Under the pieces are notes generated by a model, which had not been told where the DNA came from, ran no database searches, and saw only the letters and a list, made by a program, of their open reading frames with translations. This document shows, piece by piece, positions 1 to 6,513 of a DNA stretch of 12,877 nt. The translations under genes and the position numbers were made by a program. Source of the DNA: Pseudomonadota bacterium (GTDB taxonomy: Bacteria; Pseudomonadota; Alphaproteobacteria; Rhizobiales; Xanthobacteraceae); the NCBI GenBank assembly GCA_023392205.1, contig JAEVZN010000375.1, forward strand, positions 1 to 12,877, in the 5' to 3' direction. Every line of letters begins with the position of its first letter. Position 1 is the stretch's first letter.

Positions 1-1607
1 GGGCGCAGACCCTCAACCAGAAGATCATGACGTCCTCGGCCTCGGGCCGCCCGACCATGGACACGATTAGCGGTCTGCTCGAAGAATTGCGGGATGCGGT
101 CGAATGCGACGGCGTCGGTGTCTGGAATGACGGCGAGATCAGCCTTAGTGGCACCACGCCGACGCGTGAGGAATTCGCCGAAATTGCGCACTTCCTGAAT
201 ACCCAGAATCTGAAAGGCGTCCTTGCGGTCAACGATATCGGCCGGGTCTTTCCGCGGGCGGCGGATTTCGTGGATCGCGCGGCCGGCATGCTGGCGGTGC
301 CGATCTCACGCGCACCGCGCGATTATCTCGTCTTCTTTCGCGCCGAGGTCACCCGCACCGTCACCTGGGCCGGCGACCCGACCAAGCCGGCTGCGCTCGG
401 GCCAAACGGCATCCGCCTCACGCCACGCAAGAGTTTCGAAGCGTGGAAAGAGGTGGTGCGCGGACAATCGGCGCATTGGAGCGAAGCGGATATCCGCATT
501 GCCGAGAACCTGCGTGTGACGCTGCTGGAAATCATCCTCCGTATGACCGAGGAGAACGAAAAGGAACGAAAGTCCTCGCTCGAACGGCAGGAATTGCTGA
601 TCGCCGAACTGAACCACCGGGTACGCAATATCCTCGGCCTGATCCGCGGCCTGATCAATCAGGGCAAGCATTCGACGATGACCGCGGAGGAATTCGCATC
701 CGTGGTCGGCGGGCGCATCCAGGCGCTGGCGCGCGCGCATGACCAGATCACGCGGCTGAACTGGGCGCCGGGCAGCGTGCGCGGCCTGATCGAGGCGGAG
801 GCCGCCGCCTATCTCGGCGGCAAGGCCGACCGCATGAATTATACCGGCCCGGAAGTGTCGCTCGAACCGGAAGCCTTCTCGACGCTGGCACTGGTGGTGC
901 ACGAACTCGTCACCAATTCGGCCAAGTACGGCGCACTCAGCGATTCCACCGGAGCGGTGAAGATCGACTGGCATATCGACAAGGCCAACCAGCTTGTTAT
1001 CTCCTGGCAGGAAAGCGGCGGACCGCCGGTGACGCCGCCGAAGCGGCGCGGCTTCGGCTCCACGATTATCGAGCGCTCGATTCCCTACGATCTCGCTGGG
1101 CAATCGGAGATTCATTACGAATTGCTGGGCGTACGGGCGCGCATGATCATTCCGGCGCGCTTCGTGCGCACCGATATACAATCGGGCCTCCCGACGGCGG
1201 AAGAACACAAGATAGCGGGCGGCATCAGCCGGGACTTTTTCGCAGGCGGGGTTCTGATTCTCGAGGACAATCTGATCATTGCCATGGATGCGGAGGCGAT
1301 GCTCGAGCAGCTTGGTGCCAAGCGCATCGACATTGCGTCCAATGTCCGCGACGCCCTCAAGACCATAGAAGTGTCGCCACCCGATTATGCGCTGCTCGAC
1401 ATCAATCTTGGCAACGAGAACAGCGTACCGGTTGCGCTGAAACTGCTTGAACTGAAAATACCTTTCGCCTTCGCTACCGGCTATGGAGAGCGCGCACCGC
1501 TGCCGCCCGAGCTTGAAAGCGTGCCCGTTATCCAGAAACCCTATATGCCTGAGGCAATCGTTGCCGCGATGCCATTCGGGCAGCACGAGGGCCGCGGCGG
1601 CACCTGA
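1..1607 (+). CDS. Bacteriophytochrome hybrid histidine kinase (PHY-HWE kinase-receiver), 5' partial
   Basis: This is the C-terminal part of a red/far-red photoreceptor kinase. The frame is open to the left edge, and the in-frame ATG at 27 falls inside the PHY domain, so the true start and the PAS-GAF chromophore region lie upstream. Counting from that Met, residues 1-170 are the PHY domain, with both tongue landmarks: the WAG motif at 114-116 and PRKSF at 133-137. A coiled stretch (about 172-195) leads to the phospho-acceptor H197 in LNHRVRN. The ATP domain has N-box H292-E293 and N297, W327-Q-E329 and GFGS at 342-345; the N-box His and W-x-E define the HWE family. A receiver (about 407-515) follows, with acidic E413/D414, phospho-acceptor D458, T484 and K504, all intact. 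The order matches Agrobacterium Agp2-type phytochromes as I recall them. The biliverdin-binding Cys cannot be checked here. Confidence 0.95.
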   Translation, partial: AQTLNQKIMTSSASGRPTMDTISGLLEELRDAVECDGVGVWNDGEISLSGTTPTREEFAEIAHFLNTQNLKGVLAVNDIGRVFPRAADFVDRAAGMLAVPISRAPRDYLVFFRAEVTRTVTWAGDPTKPAALGPNGIRLTPRKSFEAWKEVVRGQSAHWSEADIRIAENLRVTLLEIILRMTEENEKERKSSLERQELLIAELNHRVRNILGLIRGLINQGKHSTMTAEEFASVVGGRIQALARAHDQITRLNWAPGSVRGLIEAEAAAYLGGKADRMNYTGPEVSLEPEAFSTLALVVHELVTNSAKYGALSDSTGAVKIDWHIDKANQLVISWQESGGPPVTPPKRRGFGSTIIERSIPYDLAGQSEIHYELLGVRARMIIPARFVRTDIQSGLPTAEEHKIAGGISRDFFAGGVLILEDNLIIAMDAEAMLEQLGAKRIDIASNVRDALKTIEVSPPDYALLDINLGNENSVPVALKLLELKIPFAFATGYGERAPLPPELESVPVIQKPYMPEAIVAAMPFGQHEGRGGT

Positions 1608-1632
1608 CATGGCTTGCGCGGAGTGACCGGAA

Positions 1633-1947
1633 ATGGCGTGGCTCTATTTGTTCGTGGCCGGCCTGTTCGAGATCGCATGGGCGATCGGACTGAAATATAC
1701 CGACGGCTGGACGCGGCTCATGCCCTCGCTGTTCACGCTGGCGACGATGGGGGTCAGCTTTCTGTGCCTCAGCCTGGCGATGCGGGAATTGCCGATCGGT
1801 ACGGCTTACGCGATCTGGACGGGGATCGGCGCCGTCGGGACGGCCATTCTCGGCATCGTCCTGTTTGCCGAGCCCGCCACCGCGCTGCGGCTGGGGTGCC
1901 TGGCGCTGATCGTAGCCGGCATTATCGGACTGAAAGCACTGGCCTGA
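1633..1947 (+). CDS. sugE: SMR-family guanidinium exporter (SugE/Gdx type)
   Basis: A 104-residue inner-membrane protein with four predicted helices and no soluble domain, the normal size of small multidrug resistance proteins. Family knowledge: these are antiparallel dual-topology homodimers exchanging protons for substrate through a Glu in helix 1, and the SugE/Gdx branch exports guanidinium. Visible here are E13 in [13 protein letters not shown]16, and the helix 3 stretch [15 protein letters not shown] with Y59 and W62. The [18 protein letters not shown] pattern is that of the Gdx branch rather than the EmrE branch. GGAG at 1620-1623 lies 9 nt before the ATG. It sits only 25 bp after the kinase stop, so co-transcription is likely. 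No guanidine riboswitch fits in that gap. The exact substrate is inferred from subfamily resemblance. Confidence 0.92.
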   Translation: MAWLYLFVAGLFEIAWAIGLKYTDGWTRLMPSLFTLATMGVSFLCLSLAMRELPIGTAYAIWTGIGAVGTAILGIVLFAEPATALRLGCLALIVAGIIGLKALA

Positions 1948-1954
1948 CTGCGTT

Positions 1955-1996
1955 TTGATCCCCCTCAAGGCAGAAATGCAGTCGCGCTCTATGTGA
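1955..1996 (+). promoter_or_regulatory. Putative FNR/FixK-type box and -10 element ahead of the SulP gene
   Basis: TTGATCCCCCTCAA at 1955-1968 has both FNR-family half sites (TTGA and TCAA separated by 6) and differs from TTGAT-N4-ATCAA at one base. Its centre is at 1961.5. A -10-like TATGTG lies at 1990-1995, where a class II activator site at -41.5 would place it (start near 2003), giving a leader of about 63 nt before the SulP ATG. The site is just downstream of the sugE stop. The regulator (Fnr, FixK or another Crp/Fnr protein) cannot be named from the sequence. Confidence 0.5.
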
Positions 1997-2051
1997 TCGG
2001 CGGGTGGATCGGGTAACGTTCCGGCGTGCCTGCATCCCCGCGGGAATTTTC

Positions 2052-2069
2052 ATGACTGCGCCAATATGA
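2052..2069 (+). other. Five-codon leader reading frame overlapping the SulP start
   Basis: ATG at 2052 encodes MTAPI and stops at TGA 2067-2069, overlapping the SulP ATG (2066-2068) in an ATGA arrangement. A GGGA Shine-Dalgarno-like sequence at 2042-2045 is spaced 6 nt from this ATG but 20 nt from the SulP ATG, which has no good ribosome site of its own. This would suit translational coupling, in which ribosomes ending the mini-frame restart on SulP. It could equally be chance. Confidence 0.3.
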
Positions 2070-3772
2070 CGACGCCATTGCCTGCTGCGCGCCACCGCAG
2101 CGAACCGACGTTTGCCGAGCTGTTCACTCCTAAACTGATCACGGTGTGGCGTGAGGGCTACGGGCTCGATGGACTGCGCGCCGATGCACTGGCCGGACTG
2201 ACCGTCGCCATTGTGGCGCTGCCGCTGTCGATGGCGATTGCCATAGGCGCAGGGCTGAGCCCGGAGCGCGGGCTTTACACCGCCATCGTCGGCGGCTTCC
2301 TGATTTCTCTTTTGGGCGGCAGTCGCTTCCAGATCGGCGGACCGGCGGCGGCCTTTATCGGGCTGGTCGCCGTGACCGTCGAACGGCATGGCTATGACGG
2401 ACTGGTACTGGCCACCGTCATGGCCGGGCTGATGCTGATCGTGATCGGTTTGCTGCGGCTTGGCACCTACATCAAGTATATTCCATTCCCCGTAACGGTC
2501 GGCTTCACCGCCGGCATTGCCGTCATCATCCTGTTCTCGCAATTGCGCGACCTTCTGGGCCTGACGCTTGTCCGCGAGCCTGCCGATACACTTCCGAAGC
2601 TCGCCGCGCTCGGGCAGGCGATCGGCACGATCAATCCCGTCACGGTCGCGCTGTCAGCCTTCTCGATTGGCGCGATTGTTGCGATCCGGCATTGGCGACC
2701 GCACTGGCCGGCATTGCTGATCGCCGTCGTTGCGGCGACGCTTGCCGTCTTCATCTTTGCGCTGCCGGTCGACACGATCGGCTCACGTTTTGGCACAATC
2801 CAGTCCGGCCTGCCGGCGCCCGCCATGCCGGTATTCAGTTGGGAGAAGGCACGCGAGGTATTTCCTGCCGCCATCGCCATCGCCCTGCTCGGCGCCATCG
2901 AATCGCTGCTCTCGGCCGTCGTAGCCGATGGCATGTCCGGCCGCCGCCATCGCTCCAACAGCGAACTGGTCGCGCAGGGTGTCGGCAATGTCGCGGCGGC
3001 AAGTTGCGGCGGCATCCCCGTCACCGGCACAATTGCCCGCACCGCCACCAATATCCGCGCCGGCGCACGCGGGCCAGTCGCAGGCATACTGCATGCTGTA
3101 TATCTTCTGATTTTCGTGCTGGTTGCCATGCCACTCGTCGCCTATGTGCCACTCGCTGCACTTGCGGGCGTGCTGATCGTCGTTGCGTGGGGTATGGCCG
3201 ACCGCACCGAATTCGGCCTGCTTCTGCGTACCTCGCCCGGCGACGCGCTGGTGCTGCTGGCGACATTCCTGCTCACCATCTTCTACGATCTGCTGACCGG
3301 GATCGGTGTGGGTGTTCTGCTCGGCTCTTTTCTGTTCATGCATCGGATGGCGGAATCCATCGATGTGAATGGCGGCCCGGAGCTTGTGCCGGAGGATGTT
3401 GCTGATAGCGCAAACAACCGGTCACTTTACCCCGATCTCGATCCGCGCAACGTGATGGTCTACCGGATCAGCGGCGCCTTTTTCTTCGGGGCTACGGCGC
3501 GCGTGAACATCATTCTCGACCGGGTGGTGAATCCGCCGAAAGCGTTCGTGCTCGACTTCTCGGACGTGCCGTTCATCGATATCACCGCGGCCGCCGCCCT
3601 CGAACGCTTTGTCAAACGCCTGCACAAGGCCGGCACCGAAGTCGTCTTCGCCAGTGTACGCCCGCATGTCCGGCATTCTTTCGGACTTCCAGGATTGCGC
3701 GGACGCTCGGTGCGTTTCGCCCCGAATGTAGAGAAGGCGCTGCTAAGCCTGCGCACGAAATACGACGCCTGA
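2066..3772 (+). CDS. SulP-family inorganic anion transporter with C-terminal STAS domain
   Basis: A 568-residue secondary transporter or channel of the SulP (SLC26) family. Members move sulfate, bicarbonate, C4-dicarboxylates or other anions across the inner membrane; which one applies here cannot be read. After a short cytoplasmic N-terminus, the membrane domain spans about residues 36-425. It carries the hallmark AGLTVAIVALPLSMAIAIGAG (43-63), the SPERGLYTAIVGG segment (65-77), GGPAAAF (91-97), and the conserved IES-x(6)-ADGMSGRRHRSNSEL-x-AQG block (278-305) followed by GGIPVTGTIARTATN (315-329). A STAS domain covers about 460-560, with DFSDVPFIDIT at 497-507. Length is normal, and no fused carbonic anhydrase is present. 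The start is the longest in-frame ATG and lacks its own Shine-Dalgarno. It lies downstream of an FNR-type site, so low-oxygen control is plausible. Confidence 0.93.
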   Translation: MTTPLPAARHRSEPTFAELFTPKLITVWREGYGLDGLRADALAGLTVAIVALPLSMAIAIGAGLSPERGLYTAIVGGFLISLLGGSRFQIGGPAAAFIGLVAVTVERHGYDGLVLATVMAGLMLIVIGLLRLGTYIKYIPFPVTVGFTAGIAVIILFSQLRDLLGLTLVREPADTLPKLAALGQAIGTINPVTVALSAFSIGAIVAIRHWRPHWPALLIAVVAATLAVFIFALPVDTIGSRFGTIQSGLPAPAMPVFSWEKAREVFPAAIAIALLGAIESLLSAVVADGMSGRRHRSNSELVAQGVGNVAAASCGGIPVTGTIARTATNIRAGARGPVAGILHAVYLLIFVLVAMPLVAYVPLAALAGVLIVVAWGMADRTEFGLLLRTSPGDALVLLATFLLTIFYDLLTGIGVGVLLGSFLFMHRMAESIDVNGGPELVPEDVADSANNRSLYPDLDPRNVMVYRISGAFFFGATARVNIILDRVVNPPKAFVLDFSDVPFIDITAAAALERFVKRLHKAGTEVVFASVRPHVRHSFGLPGLRGRSVRFAPNVEKALLSLRTKYDA

Positions 3773-3790
3773 ATCCGCGCAGCAGCGCGC

Positions 3791-5506
3791 TCAATGCCCG
3801 GCCGCAATAGCACCGCGCGTACGCGTATCGGCGGCGCCGACAAGGCCCTGTGGCGTGACCAGAATGGAATTGGCCGATGTACCGGGTGCGCGCACCATGA
3901 CCTTATGTCCGCGCTCTTCGAGACCCGTCAGCGTTGCCTCCGGATAGCCGCGCTCGGCCGACACCTGATCGGGCAGCCATTGATGATGCAGGCGCGGCGC
4001 GGACACCGCCTCGCCAAGCGGCATGTCATGGTCGATCACATTCACGATCACCTGCAGCACCGTCGAGATGATCCGGCTTCCGCCCGGCGAGCCTGTGACC
4101 AGCTTCACCTTGCCATTGCGCAGAACGATCGTGGGCGTCATGGACGAGAGCGGGCGCTTGTTCGCCGCCGGCGCATTGGCGCTGGCGCCAACCAGACCGA
4201 AAGCATTGGGCGCGCCCGGTTTGGCGGCGAAATCGTCAAGCTCGTTATTGAGGAGAACGCCGGTGCCCTCGGCGACCAGACCGACGCCGTAGCTGAGATT
4301 GAGCGTATAGGTGTTGGCGACCGCATTGCCCTCCGCATCCACCACGGAATAATGCGTGGTGTTGTCGCCTTCCGCCACCGCCGGGTCCCCGTTGCGGATT
4401 TCAGTCGACGGCGTCGCGCGCGGCCCGCTCTGGCGGCGCAGGTTGCGCGCATAAAGGCGCGATGTCAGGCCGCGCACCGGCACTTTCACGAAATCCGGAT
4501 CGCCCAGATAGACCGCGCGATCCGCATAGGCGCGCTTCATGGTCTCCACCATCCAATGCGCGCTTTGCGTCGATGCAGGACCTGAACGCCCGAGATCGAA
4601 ACCGTGGAGAATGTTGAGCATCTCGATGAGGTGCGTGCCGCCCGATGAAGGTGGAGGCATCGACACGATGCGGTGACCACGATAGCGGCCGGTGACCGGC
4701 TCGCGTTCCAGGGCGTTATATTGCGCAAGATCGGCTGCGGTCATGACGCCGCCCGCGTCGCGCACGGAGGCCGCAATTTTCTCCGCAATCTCACCCTCGT
4801 AGAAGGCGCGCGGGCCGTCACGGCCGATGGCCTCCAGCGTGTCGGCAAGATCGCGCTGGACCAGCCGGTCGCCGGCGCCGAAGGATTGACCGTCGGGCTT
4901 CAGGAATATCTTTTCCGACGACGGCCAGCGTGCGAACAGCGCTCGCGCCGACCCGATCGTGTCCGCGAGATCGCCATCGACGATGAAGCCTTCGCGCGCG
5001 ATTCGCACCGACGGCGCGATCAGCTGCGCAAGCGTGAAGCGTCCCGATCCATATTTGCGATGCGCGAGCGCCAGGCCCGCAACCGTACCCGGCACGCCCA
5101 CACCGAGACCGGAGGCGAGCGATTTGCGCGGATCGGCATTGCCTTCGTCGTCGAGGAAGCTGTCGCGATGAATGGCGGCCGGTGCCGTCTCGCGATAATC
5201 GATGGCGATGTTCCGGCGGGTGTTGGCCAGATGCACGATCATGAAACCGCCGCCGCCGATATTGCCTGCACGCGGATAGGTCACCGCCAGTGCAAAACCG
5301 GTCGCCACGGCCGCATCGATCGCATTGCCGCCGGCTTTCAGGATATCCGCGCCAACCCGCGCGGCGATCGCCTCCTGCGCCACCACCATGCCGTTCTGCG
5401 CGATAACGGGGATGACGGGCGGGATTTCGGCTGGCCGCTTCGCCTCCTGACCCGCCGCTGGCGAAAGGGTAACAACGGCGACAAGAGCGACAAGAAATCT
5501 TTTCAT
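3791..5506 (-). CDS. ggt: Gamma-glutamyltranspeptidase (glutathione hydrolase), secreted proenzyme
   Basis: A 571-residue Ntn hydrolase proenzyme, full length for the family. It cleaves the gamma-glutamyl bond of glutathione and related compounds in the periplasm, releasing glutamate or transferring it to an acceptor. Residues 1-20 form a Sec signal peptide (KR, a hydrophobic run, PAAG) with no lipobox. Self-cleavage is expected before T383 in DNTTHYSVVD, giving a large subunit (about 20-382) and a small one (383-571). Substrate residues are present: R105 (RETAP), N403, E422 and D425 (NNELDDF), S454-S455 (PLSSM) and G475-G476 (GSPGGSR). These align with the E. coli enzyme at an offset of about 8 in the small subunit. 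The lid loop over the active site (about 428-445) is present, but its usual Tyr is F436. The ribosome site is weak (GGA at 5515-5513). It runs convergently into the SulP gene, 18 bp away. Confidence 0.96.
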   Translation of the reverse strand: MKRFLVALVAVVTLSPAAGQEAKRPAEIPPVIPVIAQNGMVVAQEAIAARVGADILKAGGNAIDAAVATGFALAVTYPRAGNIGGGGFMIVHLANTRRNIAIDYRETAPAAIHRDSFLDDEGNADPRKSLASGLGVGVPGTVAGLALAHRKYGSGRFTLAQLIAPSVRIAREGFIVDGDLADTIGSARALFARWPSSEKIFLKPDGQSFGAGDRLVQRDLADTLEAIGRDGPRAFYEGEIAEKIAASVRDAGGVMTAADLAQYNALEREPVTGRYRGHRIVSMPPPSSGGTHLIEMLNILHGFDLGRSGPASTQSAHWMVETMKRAYADRAVYLGDPDFVKVPVRGLTSRLYARNLRRQSGPRATPSTEIRNGDPAVAEGDNTTHYSVVDAEGNAVANTYTLNLSYGVGLVAEGTGVLLNNELDDFAAKPGAPNAFGLVGASANAPAANKRPLSSMTPTIVLRNGKVKLVTGSPGGSRIISTVLQVIVNVIDHDMPLGEAVSAPRLHHQWLPDQVSAERGYPEATLTGLEERGHKVMVRAPGTSANSILVTPQGLVGAADTRTRGAIAAGH

Positions 5507-5520
5507 CGAATCCGGAACAT
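5503..5520 (-). other. Five-codon reading frame overlapping the ggt start
   Basis: On the minus strand ATG at 5520 encodes MFRIR and ends at TGA 5505-5503, overlapping the ggt ATG (5506-5504) as ATGA. Neither start has a strong Shine-Dalgarno. The layout copies that of the SulP leader frame, but a five-codon frame is easily found by chance. Confidence 0.15.
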
Positions 5521-5553
5521 TATTTCACGCCAGCCCGACCGGACCGGCGCAGT

Positions 5554-5585
5554 GTCTTGAGCGATCCGGGTCTTGAGCGATCCGG
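5554..5585. repeat. Perfect 16-bp tandem direct repeat, two copies
   Basis: GTCTTGAGCGATCCGG occurs twice head to tail at 5554-5569 and 5570-5585 without mismatch. A degenerate relative, TCTTGATCGCGAATCCG, lies at 5620-5636. The repeat is in the 136-bp gap between the AhpD-like gene and ggt, 48-79 bp upstream of the ggt start, where a regulator could bind. It may also be a simple slippage duplication. The rest of the gap shows no clear promoter or terminator. Confidence 0.9.
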
Positions 5586-5642
5586 CCACCGCCCGGCCGC
5601 TGGCGCGCCTTAGGTGGGCTCTTGATCGCGAATCCGCAACCG

Positions 5643-6356
5643 TCAGCGCGCCTGCGCGTGATAGGCGCTGTTCGGGCGCATATCGGTCGCCGAGGCCACG
5701 CGGTTCGACATATTGAAGAATCCGGTGATCGCGGCAATGTCCCAGATGTCGCGATCCGAGAATCCGGCGTGCCGCAATTGCGCGCGATCCTCTTCCTCCA
5801 CACGCCAGGGTTCCGCCGTAAGCCTTACGGCAAAATCCAGCATCGCCCGCTGCCGCCTGCTCAACCGCGCCGCACGATAATTCATGACCATCAATTCGCC
5901 GAGCACCGGGTCCTGGGCCATCTGCCGGACCGCAGCGCCATGCGCCACCAGACAATAATAGCAGCGATTATACGAGGACACGGCGACCGCGATCATCTCG
6001 CGTTCCAGCTTGCTCAGCCCCGAAGGCGCCAGCATCAGATCGTTGTACATCGCGACAAAGGCTTCGAGCTTCGCCATATCGAAGGCATAGGCGCGTAGGA
6101 CATTCGGCACAAAGCCGAGCTTCTCCTCACATTTGGCAAAATAGGACGCCATGGTCTCGTTGAGGCCGGTCTCGGGCAACGACAGCGCAATCACAATGCG
6201 GTCGTCATCCTCGCCGGCTTTGCCTGCGGGTGCGGCATCGGCACAATGCGTCGTTGCCTGGTCACGCGGCGGTGATTTCCTTCCGCGCGCGCCGGGCACC
6301 GCGCCCAGCGCAGCCTTTTTACTCACCCCTTTCGAATTGCGTACCGCTTTTGCCAT
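5643..6356 (-). CDS. AhpD-like peroxidase-related protein (carboxymuconolactone decarboxylase superfamily)
   Basis: A 237-residue protein whose all-helical core (about residues 52-237) belongs to the AhpD-like, peroxidase-related enzyme group. The active-site pattern E120-x(11)-C132-Y-Y-C135-x(3)-H139 matches AhpD spacing (E118, C130, C133 and H137 in the Mycobacterium protein), so a thiol-based peroxide-reducing activity is plausible. The C-terminal NRVASATDMRPNSAYH is typical of the peroxidase-related branch. Residues 1-50 are a low-complexity, Lys/Arg/Ala-rich, probably disordered extension not part of the fold. The start at 6356 was chosen because GGAG at 6366-6363 is 6 nt away; an upstream in-frame ATG at 6428 lacks such a site. 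It diverges from the glutamate dehydrogenase gene and lies 136 bp upstream of ggt in the same direction. The natural substrate is unknown. Confidence 0.88.
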   Translation of the reverse strand: MAKAVRNSKGVSKKAALGAVPGARGRKSPPRDQATTHCADAAPAGKAGEDDDRIVIALSLPETGLNETMASYFAKCEEKLGFVPNVLRAYAFDMAKLEAFVAMYNDLMLAPSGLSKLEREMIAVAVSSYNRCYYCLVAHGAAVRQMAQDPVLGELMVMNYRAARLSRRQRAMLDFAVRLTAEPWRVEEEDRAQLRHAGFSDRDIWDIAAITGFFNMSNRVASATDMRPNSAYHAQAR

Positions 6357-6513
6357 TGTCGACTCCGCCAAAAGCAACCTCCGTGACGTTACAGTCTTGT
6401 ATCGGCGTTTTGGAAATTCCGTACACACGCATTCTATTGCAGTGCGAAAGGCGCGGGACTCGACGCCTGCCGCCGAGTCGGAAAAACTGCCCTACCAGCC
6501 TGAGAGGCCGCCG
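6357..6513. promoter_or_regulatory. Divergent promoter region between the AhpD-like gene and the glutamate dehydrogenase gene
   Basis: This 157-bp gap must carry promoters for both genes. For the + strand, TTGGAA at 6410-6415 and TTCTAT at 6432-6437 (16-bp spacing) are a weak candidate pair. An inverted repeat, GACTCG at 6457-6462 and CGAGTC at 6474-6479 around an 11-nt loop, lies between that pair and the gdh ribosome site, where it could be an operator or a leader hairpin. GTGACGTTAC at 6383-6392 is a near-palindrome closer to the AhpD-like gene. These assignments are by eye only. Confidence 0.4.
6502..6507 (+). promoter_or_regulatory. Ribosome binding site fixing the glutamate dehydrogenase start
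   Basis: GAGAGG ends 6 nt before the ATG at 6514. The frame stays open upstream to an ATG at 6151, but that extension lies opposite the AhpD-like gene and has no comparable site, so 6514 is preferred. Confidence 0.75.

Noticed and set aside
27..29. ATG at 27 as the start of the first gene
   Set aside because: The frame is open to the left edge and the ATG falls inside the PHY domain, with matching helix sequence before it. The gene is cut by the window edge.
306..1610. 434-residue minus-strand frame opposite the phytochrome kinase gene
   Set aside because: It is a shadow of the kinase frame with no family motif; the + strand carries every expected kinase and receiver residue.
3776..3789. 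CGCGC-AGCA-GCGCG hairpin between the convergent SulP and ggt genes as a terminator
   Set aside because: The stem is only 5 bp and neither strand has a following T run. Short GC hairpins are expected by chance at this base composition.
5503..5955. 150-residue minus-strand frame ending on the ggt start
   Set aside because: It overlaps the AhpD-like gene in another frame and has no domain character. Only its last five codons, from an internal ATG, were noted separately.
3791..6356. ggt and the AhpD-like gene as one operon
   Set aside because: The 136-bp gap contains a tandem repeat and is longer than usual within an operon. Co-transcription is possible but not supported by the sequence.
6151..6513. 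N-terminal extension of the glutamate dehydrogenase frame from ATG 6151
   Set aside because: It lies opposite the AhpD-like gene, has no family similarity and no ribosome site, while 6514 has GAGAGG at the right spacing and gives the usual length.
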